NCBI RefSeq assembly: GCF_045291545.1
Contig: NZ_CP149514.1
Span: 2,480,001 to 2,544,000 of the forward strand
DNA: 64,000 nucleotides
From: Gallaecimonas sp045291545
GTDB lineage: Bacteria > Pseudomonadota > Gammaproteobacteria > Enterobacterales > Gallaecimonadaceae
Direction: 5' to 3'
This document shows positions 16,820 through 25,671 of the stretch, in pieces. Numbering within the stretch: position 1 is the first letter of the stretch; every line of letters begins with the position of its first letter. The translations under genes were made by a program, and so were the position numbers. The notes under the pieces were generated by a model. That model saw nothing but the letters and a program-made list of their open reading frames with translations, ran no database searches and had not been told where the DNA came from.

Positions 16820-18280
16820 TTACAGGCTCAGGCCGGGAGCCAGGCTGGCGGGCACTTTTAGCGTGTCCACTTCCACACTGGCCACCGGATAAGCGCAGTA
16901 ATCAGCGGCGTAATAAGCGCTGGGACGGTGGTTACCGGAAGCACCGACGCCACCGAAAGGTGCGGCACTGGAGGCGCCTGTAGTTTGGCGGTTCCAGTTC
17001 ACAATACCGGCGCGAATACGGCGGAAGAAGTACTCCCAGTCATCACGGCTGTCTGCCAGCAGGCCAGCGGATAACCCGTAGCGGGTGTTATTCGCAGCAG
17101 CAATCGCCTGATCAAAGTCGTCGTAGCGGATCAGCTGTACCAGCGGCCCGAAGTATTCTTCATCAGGCAGGTCGGTGATGTCTGTGACATCGATCAAACC
17201 CGGTGATACTCGGCCGGTACCTTTTTGCAGGTGTGCAAGCGCTACCAGCGCTTTGCCGCCCAGCGACAGCAGCCGTTCCTGTGCCGCCACCATACCTTGC
17301 GCGGCTTTTTCAGAGATCAGCGGCCCCATGAACGGTTGTTCTTCGTCAAACTGGCCGCCCACGCGCAGGTTCTGCACTGCTTGCGTCAGTGCCGCTACCA
17401 GCGCATCGCCGCGCTCACCGCGGGGGATAAACAAGCGCCGGGCACAGGTACAACGCTGGCCGGTGGAAATGTAGCCTGATTGCAGGATCTCATGCACAGC
17501 CGCCTGAATATCCGCCACATCACGGACGATAAGCGGGTTATTACCGCCCATTTCCAGCGCCAGGATTTTCTCCGGTTGGCCACCGAACTGTTGATGCAAC
17601 AGATGGCCCGTGTTGGATGAGCCGGTAAAGAACAAACCATCAATACCAGGGTGGCTGGCCAGAGCCTTGCCGGTTTCCAGCTCGCCCTGTACCAGGTTGA
17701 TTACCCCGGCGGGCAGGCCCGCTTCGAGCCACAGTTTGAGCATTGCTTCAGCGGTTTTCGGCGTCAGCTCGGAGGGTTTGAATACCACGGTATTACCGGC
17801 AATCAGGGCCGGAACGATATGACCGTTGGGCAGGTGGCCGGGAAAGTTATAGGGGCCAAACACCGCTACCACGCCATGCGGCTTATGACGGATAAAGGCA
17901 CGGGCCCCTGGCAGTTCATTTTCCACATCACCGGTACGCTCGTGGTAAGCCTTGGTGGAAATAGCCACCTTACCCACCATGGCGCCGACTTCTGTTTTGG
18001 TTTCCCAAAATGGCTTGCCGGTTTCCTCGGCGATGGTGCGTGCCAGCGTTTCAGTGTTGGCCTTGACCAGCTCCGCAAAGCGGTTAGCCAATTCCAGCCG
18101 CTCTGCCAGCGGTTTATCAGCCCAGGCAACAGCTGCCGCCCGGGCAGCGCTGATAGCGGCATCTACCTGCGCCGGGCTGGCGCCCTGGCCCTGCCAGATG
18201 ACGCTGCCGTCAGCAGGGTTTAATGATTGAAAGGACGGGCCTTCACCGGCCAGCCACTGGCCATTAATCAGTTGTGTCAT
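16820..18280 (-). CDS. astD: N-succinylglutamate 5-semialdehyde dehydrogenase
   Basis: 486 residues, the usual AstD length. It is an aldehyde dehydrogenase with NAD-binding GSSNTGHLL, general-base glutamate region LALEMGGNNP and catalytic cysteine in STGQRCTCARR. It oxidises succinylglutamic semialdehyde to succinylglutamate, the fourth step of the AST arginine pathway. It follows astA by only 3 bp. The last enzyme of the pathway (astE) and astB are not in this window. Confidence 0.95.
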   Translation of the reverse strand: MTQLINGQWLAGEGPSFQSLNPADGSVIWQGQGASPAQVDAAISAARAAAVAWADKPLAERLELANRFAELVKANTETLARTIAEETGKPFWETKTEVGAMVGKVAISTKAYHERTGDVENELPGARAFIRHKPHGVVAVFGPYNFPGHLPNGHIVPALIAGNTVVFKPSELTPKTAEAMLKLWLEAGLPAGVINLVQGELETGKALASHPGIDGLFFTGSSNTGHLLHQQFGGQPEKILALEMGGNNPLIVRDVADIQAAVHEILQSGYISTGQRCTCARRLFIPRGERGDALVAALTQAVQNLRVGGQFDEEQPFMGPLISEKAAQGMVAAQERLLSLGGKALVALAHLQKGTGRVSPGLIDVTDITDLPDEEYFGPLVQLIRYDDFDQAIAAANNTRYGLSAGLLADSRDDWEYFFRRIRAGIVNWNRQTTGASSAAPFGGVGASGNHRPSAYYAADYCAYPVASVEVDTLKVPASLAPGLSL

Positions 18281-18283
18281 GGC

Positions 18284-19309
18284 TTACTCCTTTTCAAAAG
18301 CAATAGCGCGCACCCAGTCGCCCGCCCGAACGCCCAGAGCGTCGGCCGTGGCCTGATCGATCACCAGATCGCCCTTTTTGTGCAGCGCCGGTGCCAGAGT
18401 GCAGCGAAATGCAGTCAGGTTGGTATTTGAGATCATGGTTTGCAGACCATCACTGGTATCACCAATCAATACCTGCAGGCGTTCGCTTTCACGGATCGCC
18501 TTGATTTGGTCAATATCGCATTCCACCGTTGGACCAGCATCAAAAACATCCACATAGCCACGCCAGCGGAACCCTTCAGCGGTCAGCAGTTTCAGGGCCG
18601 GGCGGGTCTTGTCATGGACTTTGCCAATCACATCCTGCGCGGCTTTGGGCAGCAGGCCGACATACACCGGGTGGCGCGGCATCAGCTCGGCGATAAAGGT
18701 TTTCTTGCCCAGCCCCGACAGGTAGTCGGCACGGGGAAAGTCCATATCGAAAAAGTGCTCCTGCAGCCAGTGCCAGAACGGCGACTCGCCGTCACTGTCA
18801 CTGACCCCACGCATCTCGGCAATCACCACTTCGGCAAAACGGTCACGAAACTCAGCCAGGAACAAAAAGCGGCACTTGGAGAGTAAGCGGCCGTTATAGC
18901 CAAAACGGTGGCTTTCACTCAAAAACAAGGTGCACAGCTCTGAGACACCGGTGTAATCGTTACACAGTGTCAGGGTCTGGTGGGTCTTGTGAATACCCAG
19001 TGCCGGCGATGAATGCACCGCCTGACCCAGATGGTAATGCCAGAAGGCATCCGACTGGCCAACCCGGGCCTCCAGCGCGGTAGTTCCCACCACTTCGCCA
19101 CTGTCGGTGTCTTCCAGTACCAGCAGATATCCCTGCTCACCGCTCTCGCAGTCCACATCAGATAATGCAAATGAGGCTTCAGAATGCGCAATTTTGGCCG
19201 CCAAACGTTCTTTGTTCACCGGCAGTGAGGTAAATCCGATACCGGATTCCTCAGCAATGCGCATCAGGGCGCCCAGATCCTGGCTGGTAATAGGGCGAAC
19301 AACCAGCAT
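18284..19309 (-). CDS. astA: Arginine N-succinyltransferase
   Basis: 341 residues, matching AstA in length and motifs (LVVRPITSQDLGALMRIAEE at the N-terminus, LFLSESHRFGYNGRLLSKCR, RADYLSGLGKKTFIAELMPR and a C-terminal FRCTLA region). It transfers succinyl from succinyl-CoA to arginine, the first AST step. The gene lies between argD/astC and astD, 55 bp and 3 bp away respectively. It is encoded as a single subunit, as in enterobacteria and Shewanella rather than the two-subunit form of Pseudomonas. Confidence 0.95.
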   Translation of the reverse strand: MLVVRPITSQDLGALMRIAEESGIGFTSLPVNKERLAAKIAHSEASFALSDVDCESGEQGYLLVLEDTDSGEVVGTTALEARVGQSDAFWHYHLGQAVHSSPALGIHKTHQTLTLCNDYTGVSELCTLFLSESHRFGYNGRLLSKCRFLFLAEFRDRFAEVVIAEMRGVSDSDGESPFWHWLQEHFFDMDFPRADYLSGLGKKTFIAELMPRHPVYVGLLPKAAQDVIGKVHDKTRPALKLLTAEGFRWRGYVDVFDAGPTVECDIDQIKAIRESERLQVLIGDTSDGLQTMISNTNLTAFRCTLAPALHKKGDLVIDQATADALGVRAGDWVRAIAFEKE

Positions 19310-19364
19310 AGATGGCTCCTTTTACAACAGGGTCGGTGGAGGCGGCCAAACCGCCTCCTGCGGC

Positions 19365-20582
19365 TCAGGCGCCGACGACTTTAGCAACGGCACGCTCGAA
19401 ACGGGCCATGCCTTCTTTGATATCAGCTTCACTGATCACCAGTGACGGCGCAAAGCGCACCACGTCAGCACCCGCGACCAAGACCATCAGTTTTTCGTCG
19501 ATAGCGGCATTGAGGAAATCACGGGCACGGCCTTTGTAATTGTCGTTCAGTGCCGCACCCAGCAACATGCCCATACCACGAACTTCGGCAAAAACGGAGT
19601 ACTTGGCGTTAATGGCGTCCAGGTGCTCGCGGAACCAGGCTTCACGCTGCTTCACCCCTGCCAGCACTTCTGCGGTGTTAACCGTATCAATCACTGCTTC
19701 AGCTACAGCACAGGCCAGCGGGTTACCACCGTAAGTAGAGCCATGGGTGCCCGGCTTGAGGCTGGCCGCAATCTTGGCAGTGGTCAGCATAGCGCCGACC
19801 GGAAAACCGCCACCGAGTGACTTGGCGCTGGTCATGATGTCCGGCGTCACGCCGTATTTCTGGTAGGCATAGAGATGACCAGAGCGGCCCATACCGGTCT
19901 GCACTTCATCAAATACCAACAGGGTGTTGTGTTTGTCGCACAGTGCCCGAACCCCTTCGATAAAGGCCTGCTCAGCCGGAACAATACCGCCTTCACCCTG
20001 CATCGGCTCCATGATCACCGCACAAGTGTTGTCACTGATAGCTGCTTCCAGCGCGGCCAGATCATTGAACGGAATATGGTCAATGGCGCCGGGTTTCGGG
20101 CCAAAACCGTCAGAATAAGCAGCCTGGCCACCTACGGTGACGGTGAAGAAAGTCCGGCCGTGGAAGCTTTTGCTAAACGAGATGATCTGGTTTTTCTGCT
20201 CACCGAAGTGATCCAGTGCGTAACGACGGGCCAGTTTAAAGGCTGCTTCGTTGGCCTCAGCGCCGGAGTTGGCAAAGTAGACACGCTCAGCGAAGGTGGC
20301 GTCAGTCAGTTTTTTCGCCAGGCGCAGGGCCGGCTCGTTGGTCATCACGTTAGACAGGTGCCAGAGTTTCTCACCCTGTTCTTTCAGGGCACCAACCAAT
20401 GCCGGGTGGCAGTGGCCCAGTACGCTAACGGCGATGCCACCGGCAAAATCCACGTACTCGTCGCCTTGCTGGTCCCAGATACGGGCACCTTTACCCCGAA
20501 CCGGGATGATATTGGCAGGGTTGTAGTTAGGCACCATGACTTCGTCAAAAGTGGCACGGGTAACGGGCATATGGTCAGACAT
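19365..20582 (-). CDS. argD: Acetylornithine / succinylornithine aminotransferase
   Basis: 405 residues from an ATG preceded by AGGAG; an in-frame extension of 44 residues has no support. It is a class III PLP aminotransferase with the lysine in SAKSLGGGFP and FHGRTFFTVTVGG before it. One enzyme probably serves both directions: acetylornithine in arginine synthesis (ArgD) and succinylornithine in the AST pathway (AstC). The position beside pabA and near crp is that of E. coli argD, while the following astA-astD are catabolic. No second copy is in the window. A perfect 8-bp hairpin lies in its leader. Confidence 0.93.
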   Translation of the reverse strand: MSDHMPVTRATFDEVMVPNYNPANIIPVRGKGARIWDQQGDEYVDFAGGIAVSVLGHCHPALVGALKEQGEKLWHLSNVMTNEPALRLAKKLTDATFAERVYFANSGAEANEAAFKLARRYALDHFGEQKNQIISFSKSFHGRTFFTVTVGGQAAYSDGFGPKPGAIDHIPFNDLAALEAAISDNTCAVIMEPMQGEGGIVPAEQAFIEGVRALCDKHNTLLVFDEVQTGMGRSGHLYAYQKYGVTPDIMTSAKSLGGGFPVGAMLTTAKIAASLKPGTHGSTYGGNPLACAVAEAVIDTVNTAEVLAGVKQREAWFREHLDAINAKYSVFAEVRGMGMLLGAALNDNYKGRARDFLNAAIDEKLMVLVAGADVVRFAPSLVISEADIKEGMARFERAVAKVVGA

Positions 20583-20643
20583 CACTTCACTCCTGTTAAT
20601 TGGACGACGGCCGGTGCAGGCACCAGAGTTGCCGCCAGCATCG

Positions 20644-20663
20644 GAAAAGTCAGCAGACTTTTC
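20644..20663. repeat. 8-bp hairpin in the argD/astC leader
   Basis: GAAAAGTC, AGCA and GACTTTTC form a perfect stem with a tetraloop, 61 bp upstream of the argD start and 107 bp beyond the pabA stop. It may be a weak terminator for pabA (short T-run in the 3' arm) or a leader structure. Confidence 0.5.
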
Positions 20664-20770
20664 TGCGCGTTCAGATAGCCTCGATTGTCGCAAAATTCCG
20701 GCCACAACCGACATAATGGAGCATTGGCCAGGCTAATTGATAGCGCCTTTGGGTAGGATTTTCTGATAGT

Positions 20771-21334
20771 TCAGCAGCTTAGAAAGTTGCTCAGCAAATG
20801 ATGGCCGGCTTCCGTGAGAATTGCCTCTGGGTGGAACTGCACTCCATGCAGTGGCCAGTGACGGTGGCGCATGCCCATGATAAGGCCATCGTCACTCCGG
20901 GCGTTGACCACAAAGTCGGCCGGCAGGTGGGCTTCATCAACTATCAGCGAATGATAGCGGGTAACCGTCAGAGGCATCGGCAGGCCGTTGAAGACCCCAC
21001 TGCCATCATGGCTGACCGGACTGGTTTTGCCGTGCATCACCCTGGGCGCTCTGACGACCAGCCCGCCAAAAGCCTGAGCCATGGCCTGGTGCCCCAGACA
21101 GACCCCCAGTATGGGCAGCTGCCCGGCGTAAGCACGGATCACCTCAACAGAAATGCCCGCTTCACTGGGGCTGCAAGGACCGGGCGAAATCAATAACCGC
21201 CGTGGTGCCAGCGCAGCAATATCGGCGACGCTAAGCTGGTCATTTCGGTACACCGTAACCTGCTGGCCCAGTACCTGGCAGTACTGCACCAGATTGAAGG
21301 TAAAAGAGTCGTAGTTGTCGATAACCAGCAGCAT
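20771..21334 (-). CDS. pabA: Aminodeoxychorismate synthase glutaminase subunit
   Basis: 187 residues from MLLVIDNYDSF, the same length as E. coli PabA and highly similar (LPILGVCLGHQAMAQAFGG, RAPRVMHGKTSPVSHDG, GVQFHPEA). The catalytic triad is the cysteine of GVCLGHQ plus the HPE histidine and glutamate. It supplies ammonia to PabB for the folate precursor 4-amino-4-deoxychorismate; it may also serve TrpE. It follows a small XRE regulator by 4 bp and precedes argD, the neighbour also seen in E. coli. Confidence 0.94.
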   Translation of the reverse strand: MLLVIDNYDSFTFNLVQYCQVLGQQVTVYRNDQLSVADIAALAPRRLLISPGPCSPSEAGISVEVIRAYAGQLPILGVCLGHQAMAQAFGGLVVRAPRVMHGKTSPVSHDGSGVFNGLPMPLTVTRYHSLIVDEAHLPADFVVNARSDDGLIMGMRHRHWPLHGVQFHPEAILTEAGHHLLSNFLSC

Positions 21335-21338
21335 GGCG

Positions 21339-21674
21339 TCAGTCTGCCTGCTCGTGGCGCTTTTGCAGTAGCTGCGCCATATCCACCAGTAGCGCCTGGT
21401 CGGCCTGCGGCAGATGACTGAACAGGCAACACAATACATGGCGGCGGTATTGTTCTTCTTTTTGCATGCCTTCTTCGGCGATGGAAAAAATGTCTGACAG
21501 TGCCATATCCAACGCCCGGGCAATACGGCGCAACAAGTCCAGCGACGGGTTGGTACTGTCGCGCTCAATGCGCGACAGATTACCCACGTGTGTGCCGGTT
21601 TGTTCTGCCAGCTGCGTCAAGGTAAGTCCTTTGGCGATACGCAGCTCGCGCAGTGTTTGCCCCAGGTGCATCAT
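21339..21674 (-). CDS. XRE-family helix-turn-helix protein
   Basis: 111 residues (or 110 from the second ATG). A Cro/CI-type helix-turn-helix occupies about 5-60 (LRELRIAKGLTLTQLAEQTG, then NLSRIERDSTNPSLDLLRRI), followed by a helical tail of about 50 residues. It is coupled to trpS: the trpS stop and this ATG share one base (TGATG). Its own stop is 4 bp before pabA. Neighbouring genes belong to translation, folate and arginine metabolism, so no obvious target can be named. I do not recognise the tail. Confidence 0.88.
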   Translation of the reverse strand: MMHLGQTLRELRIAKGLTLTQLAEQTGTHVGNLSRIERDSTNPSLDLLRRIARALDMALSDIFSIAEEGMQKEEQYRRHVLCCLFSHLPQADQALLVDMAQLLQKRHEQAD

Positions 21675-22678
21675 CAGGGCCGCGCGACGAAACCGACCGC
21701 CTGGTAGACTTTTTTCAGGGTCTCGGCAGCCCGGGCACTGGCCTTTTCGGCACCGTCACGCATGATGGCATCAAGCTGTGGGCGATCTTCGCGCAGTTCA
21801 CGAAAACGCGCCTGCACCGGTTCAATAAGGCTGACCACGGCATCTGCCACATCACCTTTGAGGTGGCCGTACATCCGCCCTTCGTATTCTGCTTCCAGGG
21901 CCTCGACAGACTTACCGCTGATCGCCGACAAAATGCCCAGCAGGTTGGATACCCCCGGCTTGTTCTCCGTATCGAAGGCAACACGAGGCGGCTCATCAGA
22001 GTCAGTAACGGCGCGTTTGATTTTCTTGGTGATTTTTTTCGGATCTTCAAGCAGGCCAATGAAATTGCCCTGGTTGTCATCTGACTTGGACATTTTCTTG
22101 GTTGGGTCCTGCAAGCTCATTACCCGCGCGGCTACTTTCGGAATAAAGGGCTCCGGCACCGTAAAGGTATCGCCGTACAGATTGTTAAAGCGAAACGCCA
22201 CATCACGAGACAGTTCCAGATGCTGTTTCTGGTCATGGCCCACCGGCACCTGGTTAGCTTGGTAAAGCAGGATGTCCGCGGCCATCAGCGCCGGGTAGGT
22301 AAAGAGGCCGGCATTGATATTGTCAGCAAAGCGCGCTGACTTGTCTTTGAACTGGGTCATCCGCGCCAATTCACCAAACTGGGTGTAACAGTTCAGCACC
22401 CAAGCCAGTTGCGCGTGCTCTGGCACGTGAGACTGCACAAATACCGCCGAACGGCTGGGGTCAATGCCACAGGCCAGATACAGCGCCAGGCTATCGATAG
22501 TGGCCTCACGCAGTGCGGCCGGGTCCTGGCGTACGGTAATGGCGTGCAAATCAACAATGCAATAAAGGCAGTCATAGTCTGACTGCATCTGATCCCATTG
22601 GCGCAAGGCACCCAGGTAATTGCCCAGGGTGAGCTGACCGGACGGCTGAGCACCGCTTAACACAATGGGTTTGGACAT
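21674..22678 (-). CDS. trpS: Tryptophanyl-tRNA synthetase
   Basis: 334 residues from an ATG at MSKPIVLSG, the standard bacterial length. It is a class I synthetase with the HIGH-equivalent PSGQLTLGNYLGAL and the KMSKS loop in KKMSKSDDNQG. It charges tRNA-Trp. The order rpe-gph-trpS is as in E. coli; it starts 8 bp after gph and is coupled to the XRE gene downstream. An in-frame upstream extension of 26 residues overlaps gph and was discarded. Confidence 0.97.
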   Translation of the reverse strand: MSKPIVLSGAQPSGQLTLGNYLGALRQWDQMQSDYDCLYCIVDLHAITVRQDPAALREATIDSLALYLACGIDPSRSAVFVQSHVPEHAQLAWVLNCYTQFGELARMTQFKDKSARFADNINAGLFTYPALMAADILLYQANQVPVGHDQKQHLELSRDVAFRFNNLYGDTFTVPEPFIPKVAARVMSLQDPTKKMSKSDDNQGNFIGLLEDPKKITKKIKRAVTDSDEPPRVAFDTENKPGVSNLLGILSAISGKSVEALEAEYEGRMYGHLKGDVADAVVSLIEPVQARFRELREDRPQLDAIMRDGAEKASARAAETLKKVYQAVGFVARP

Positions 22679-22686
22679 GTTGCGTA

Positions 22687-23337
22687 CTACCTCGTTTGCA
22701 GGGGCGGCAGCGTCAGCAGCCCCGGTAATGAATCGATAACAAAATCGGGATGACAAAGACCGATATCTTCCCCGTAGTTGTAACCGCCCGTCAAGCCAAC
22801 CCCAACGCAGCCCGCCGCTTTGGCGGCGGCAATATCGTTTTTGGAGTCACCAACCAACATCAGCTCGGCGGATGTTATCTGCCACTGCTGACACAACCAG
22901 TGCAGCGGCAGGGGATCCGGCTTTTTGGCTGCCAGCGAGTCACCATAAAGAACATGAGTAAAAAATGGCGCCAGGCCCAGCCCAGCCACCAAGGGTTCGG
23001 CAAAGCGCTGCGCCTTGTTGGTAACCAGAGCCAGCGGCAGCTGCCTTTCACCAAGAGCCGCCAGCAGCATTTTGGCTCCGCTGCGCAGCGTCGAGTCCAC
23101 CACCAGATGCCCGGCATAGGCCGCCTCAAAAAGCGCCAGGGCCTGTGGCGGCGACCCGGCGTCAGCACTGGCCCGCTCCACCAGCTTGCCAATACCATTG
23201 CCTATCCACTGACTGACCTGCGCGCAGGTTACCGGCGCCAGCGCCAGTTGCTGACGCAATTGATTTACCGCCCAGGCCAGATCCGGCAGGCTGTCGACCA
23301 GGGTGCCATCCAGATCAAAGGCAATGGCTTTGATCAC
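22687..23337 (-). CDS. gph: Phosphoglycolate phosphatase
   Basis: 216 residues, HAD superfamily. Motif I FDLDGTLVD has D8 and D10, motif II is LVTNK and motif IV is LVGDSKNDI. The enzyme removes 2-phosphoglycolate, largely from DNA repair. Translation starts with GTG in a GTGA overlap with the rpe stop. Position between rpe and trpS fixes the assignment among HAD phosphatases. Confidence 0.94.
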   Translation of the reverse strand: MIKAIAFDLDGTLVDSLPDLAWAVNQLRQQLALAPVTCAQVSQWIGNGIGKLVERASADAGSPPQALALFEAAYAGHLVVDSTLRSGAKMLLAALGERQLPLALVTNKAQRFAEPLVAGLGLAPFFTHVLYGDSLAAKKPDPLPLHWLCQQWQITSAELMLVGDSKNDIAAAKAAGCVGVGLTGGYNYGEDIGLCHPDFVIDSLPGLLTLPPLQTR

Positions 23338-24008
23338 GCGGTGGCCTTGGCGATTTCAGCCCGCATGGCATTAATCACCGCAGCATAATCCGCTTGGTTG
23401 AAAATAGCGGAGCCGGCAACAAACATGTCAGCGCCCGCAGCGGCAATGGCGCCAATATTATCAACCTTGACGCCGCCATCGACTTCCAGGCGGATGTCAC
23501 GGCCACTGGCATCAATGCGCTGGCGAACCTGACGCAGTTTATCCAGTGTGGCAGGAATGAACGACTGGCCACCAAACCCCGGGTTAACCGACATCAGCAA
23601 AATCACATCCAGCTTATCCATCACATAGTCCAGATAGTGCAGTGGCGTTGCCGGGTTCAACACCAATCCGGCCTGGCAGCCATGGTCTTTGATCAGCCCC
23701 AATGTACGGTCAATGTGCTCGGAGGCTTCCGGGTGGAAGGTAATGATGCTGGCCCCCGCTTTGGCAAAGTCGGGGATGATCCTATCCACCGGCTTGACCA
23801 TCAGATGCACATCAATGGGGGCACTGACGCCGTAATCACGCAGCGCCTGGCAAACCATGGGGCCGATGGTCAGGTTCGGAACATAATGGTTGTCCATCAC
23901 ATCGAAATGCACGACGTCGGCACCCGCCGACAGTACCCGGGTAACATCGTCACCGAGGCGGGCAAAATCGGCAGACAGAATAGACGGGGCAATCAGATAG
24001 TCTTTCAT
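23334..24008 (-). CDS. rpe: Ribulose-phosphate 3-epimerase
   Basis: 224 residues from an ATG with GGAG eight bases upstream. TIM-barrel signatures are clear: LIAPSILSADFARLG, VVHFDVMDNHYVPNLTIGP with metal-binding His and Asp, and LLMSVNPGFGGQSFI. It interconverts ribulose-5-phosphate and xylulose-5-phosphate. In E. coli dam directly precedes rpe; here gabD and a small gene lie between them, so this gene must have its own promoter in the 109-bp gap to gabD. Confidence 0.97.
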   Translation of the reverse strand: MKDYLIAPSILSADFARLGDDVTRVLSAGADVVHFDVMDNHYVPNLTIGPMVCQALRDYGVSAPIDVHLMVKPVDRIIPDFAKAGASIITFHPEASEHIDRTLGLIKDHGCQAGLVLNPATPLHYLDYVMDKLDVILLMSVNPGFGGQSFIPATLDKLRQVRQRIDASGRDIRLEVDGGVKVDNIGAIAAAGADMFVAGSAIFNQADYAAVINAMRAEIAKATA

Positions 24009-24117
24009 AGCAGGCTCCAGCAGCAATTGGCGCTATTGTAAACCAAGCTCGTCGTACGTTCATTGGCTGGCTGGCTCACCTTTGTTAGGGTCGTTACATC
24101 AGGCCAAGGAGGAAAAC

Positions 24118-25569
24118 ATGCAATTAGATGATCCGTCGCTGCTACGCCAGCAAGCCTACATTAATGGTCAATGGCAGAACGCTGCTGAACATTTCGCTGT
24201 TACCAACCCCGCTAATGGCGAAGTGCTGGCCCAGGTGACTAACCTGGGTGCAGCCGCAACCAAACAGGCTATCGACGCCGCCCATCAAGCGCTGGCTGGC
24301 TGGCAAAAAAACACCGCGCAGCAGCGCAGTGAACTGCTCTACCGCTGGTATCAACTGCTCATGGATAATCAGCAGGATCTGGCCCGCATCATGACCGCCG
24401 AGCAGGGCAAGCCATTGGCAGAAGCCAAAGGGGAAGTGGCATATGCCGCCTCTTTTATTCAGTGGTTTGCAGAAGAAGCCAAGCGCGCTTACGGTGATTT
24501 GATCCCGGCGCCCAAAGCCGACCAGCGGATCATGGTGCGCCGCGAGCCGGTTGGGGTGGTCGCAGCCATTACCCCCTGGAACTTCCCGGCAGCGATGATC
24601 ACCCGCAAGGTTGGCCCGGCACTGGCAGCCGGCTGCACCGTGGTGGTCAAACCCGCGGCGGAAACGCCGCTGACCGCACTGGCCATGATGGTGCTGGCAG
24701 AGCGCGCCGGTCTCCCGGCTGGGGTGCTGAATATGGTTACCGGCGACGATGCCAGTGCCATTGGTGGCGAACTCACCGCCTCCAGCAAGGTGCGCAAGCT
24801 CTCTTTTACCGGCTCCACAAAAGTCGGCGCCCTGCTGATGGAGCAATGCGCCCACGACATCAAGAAGCTGTCGCTGGAGCTTGGTGGCAATGCACCGTTC
24901 CTGGTATTTGATGATGCGGATCTGGACGCCGCTGTCGAAGGTGCCATGGTCGCTAAATTCCGCAACGCCGGCCAAACCTGCGTCTGCGCCAACCGTATCT
25001 ATGTTCAGCGCTCGGTACAGGATGCCTTTGTAGAAAAACTCAGTGCCGCCATGAAGAACCTGAAAGTTGGCCCCGGTACACAAACAGGCGTGACTACCGG
25101 GCCACTTATCACCGAGCAGGCGGTGGCCAAAGTACAGCGCCATATTGACGATGCCGTTAGTAAAGGGGCGAGCTTACAACTGGGCGGCAAGTTAGCTGCA
25201 CAGGGGGGCACCTTTTTTGAGCCCACGCTACTGACCGGTATGACGCAGGACATGCAACTGGCCCATGAAGAAACGTTTGGCCCGGTGGCGGCGATCTTCA
25301 CCTTTGATGACGAACAGCAAGGCATCGACATGGCCAATGACACACCTTTTGGCTTGGCGGCTTATTTTTACGCCCAGAATCTCGGCCGTGTATTCCGGGT
25401 TTCCGAGGCGCTGGAGTCCGGGATGGTCGGCGTTAATACAGGCCTGGTATCCAACGAGGTAGCCCCATTTGGCGGCATAAAATCCTCAGGGTTGGGCCGG
25501 GAGGGCTCGCATTATGGCCTGGATGAATATATGGAACTGAAATACATTTGCCTGGCCGGGCTGGACTGA
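24118..25569 (+). CDS. gabD: NAD(P)-dependent succinate-semialdehyde dehydrogenase
   Basis: 483 residues from an ATG with a strong AAGGAGG, the GabD length. Motifs: NAD-binding FTGSTKVG, glutamate region LELGGNAPF, catalytic cysteine in NAGQTCVCANR and the C-terminal IKSSGLGREGSHYG. It oxidises succinate semialdehyde to succinate, the end of GABA breakdown; glutarate semialdehyde is an alternative substrate. No gabT or transporter is adjacent. It interrupts the conserved dam-rpe order and is transcribed divergently from rpe. Confidence 0.88.
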   Translation: MQLDDPSLLRQQAYINGQWQNAAEHFAVTNPANGEVLAQVTNLGAAATKQAIDAAHQALAGWQKNTAQQRSELLYRWYQLLMDNQQDLARIMTAEQGKPLAEAKGEVAYAASFIQWFAEEAKRAYGDLIPAPKADQRIMVRREPVGVVAAITPWNFPAAMITRKVGPALAAGCTVVVKPAAETPLTALAMMVLAERAGLPAGVLNMVTGDDASAIGGELTASSKVRKLSFTGSTKVGALLMEQCAHDIKKLSLELGGNAPFLVFDDADLDAAVEGAMVAKFRNAGQTCVCANRIYVQRSVQDAFVEKLSAAMKNLKVGPGTQTGVTTGPLITEQAVAKVQRHIDDAVSKGASLQLGGKLAAQGGTFFEPTLLTGMTQDMQLAHEETFGPVAAIFTFDDEQQGIDMANDTPFGLAAYFYAQNLGRVFRVSEALESGMVGVNTGLVSNEVAPFGGIKSSGLGREGSHYGLDEYMELKYICLAGLD

Positions 25570-25573
25570 GCCT

Positions 25574-25606
25574 AAAAGGCCGGGCCGATCACAGGCCCGG
25601 CTTTTT
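25574..25606 (+). terminator. Intrinsic terminator of gabD
   Basis: GCCGGGCC at 25579-25586 pairs with GGCCCGGC at 25594-25601, followed by five T residues. Confidence 0.92.
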
Positions 25607-25633
25607 CTGTTGGCTAGGATTTGAGCAACAGGG

Positions 25634-25639
25634 TATACT
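25634..25639 (+). promoter_or_regulatory. Possible -10 box for the small exported protein gene
   Basis: TATACT lies 32 bp before the ATG at 25672, after the gabD terminator. The -35 region (TTGGCT at 25610-25615, 18-bp spacing) is weak. Confidence 0.4.
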
Positions 25640-25671
25640 GAAATTCATTGTCAGTGGAAAGGGAGACTCAG

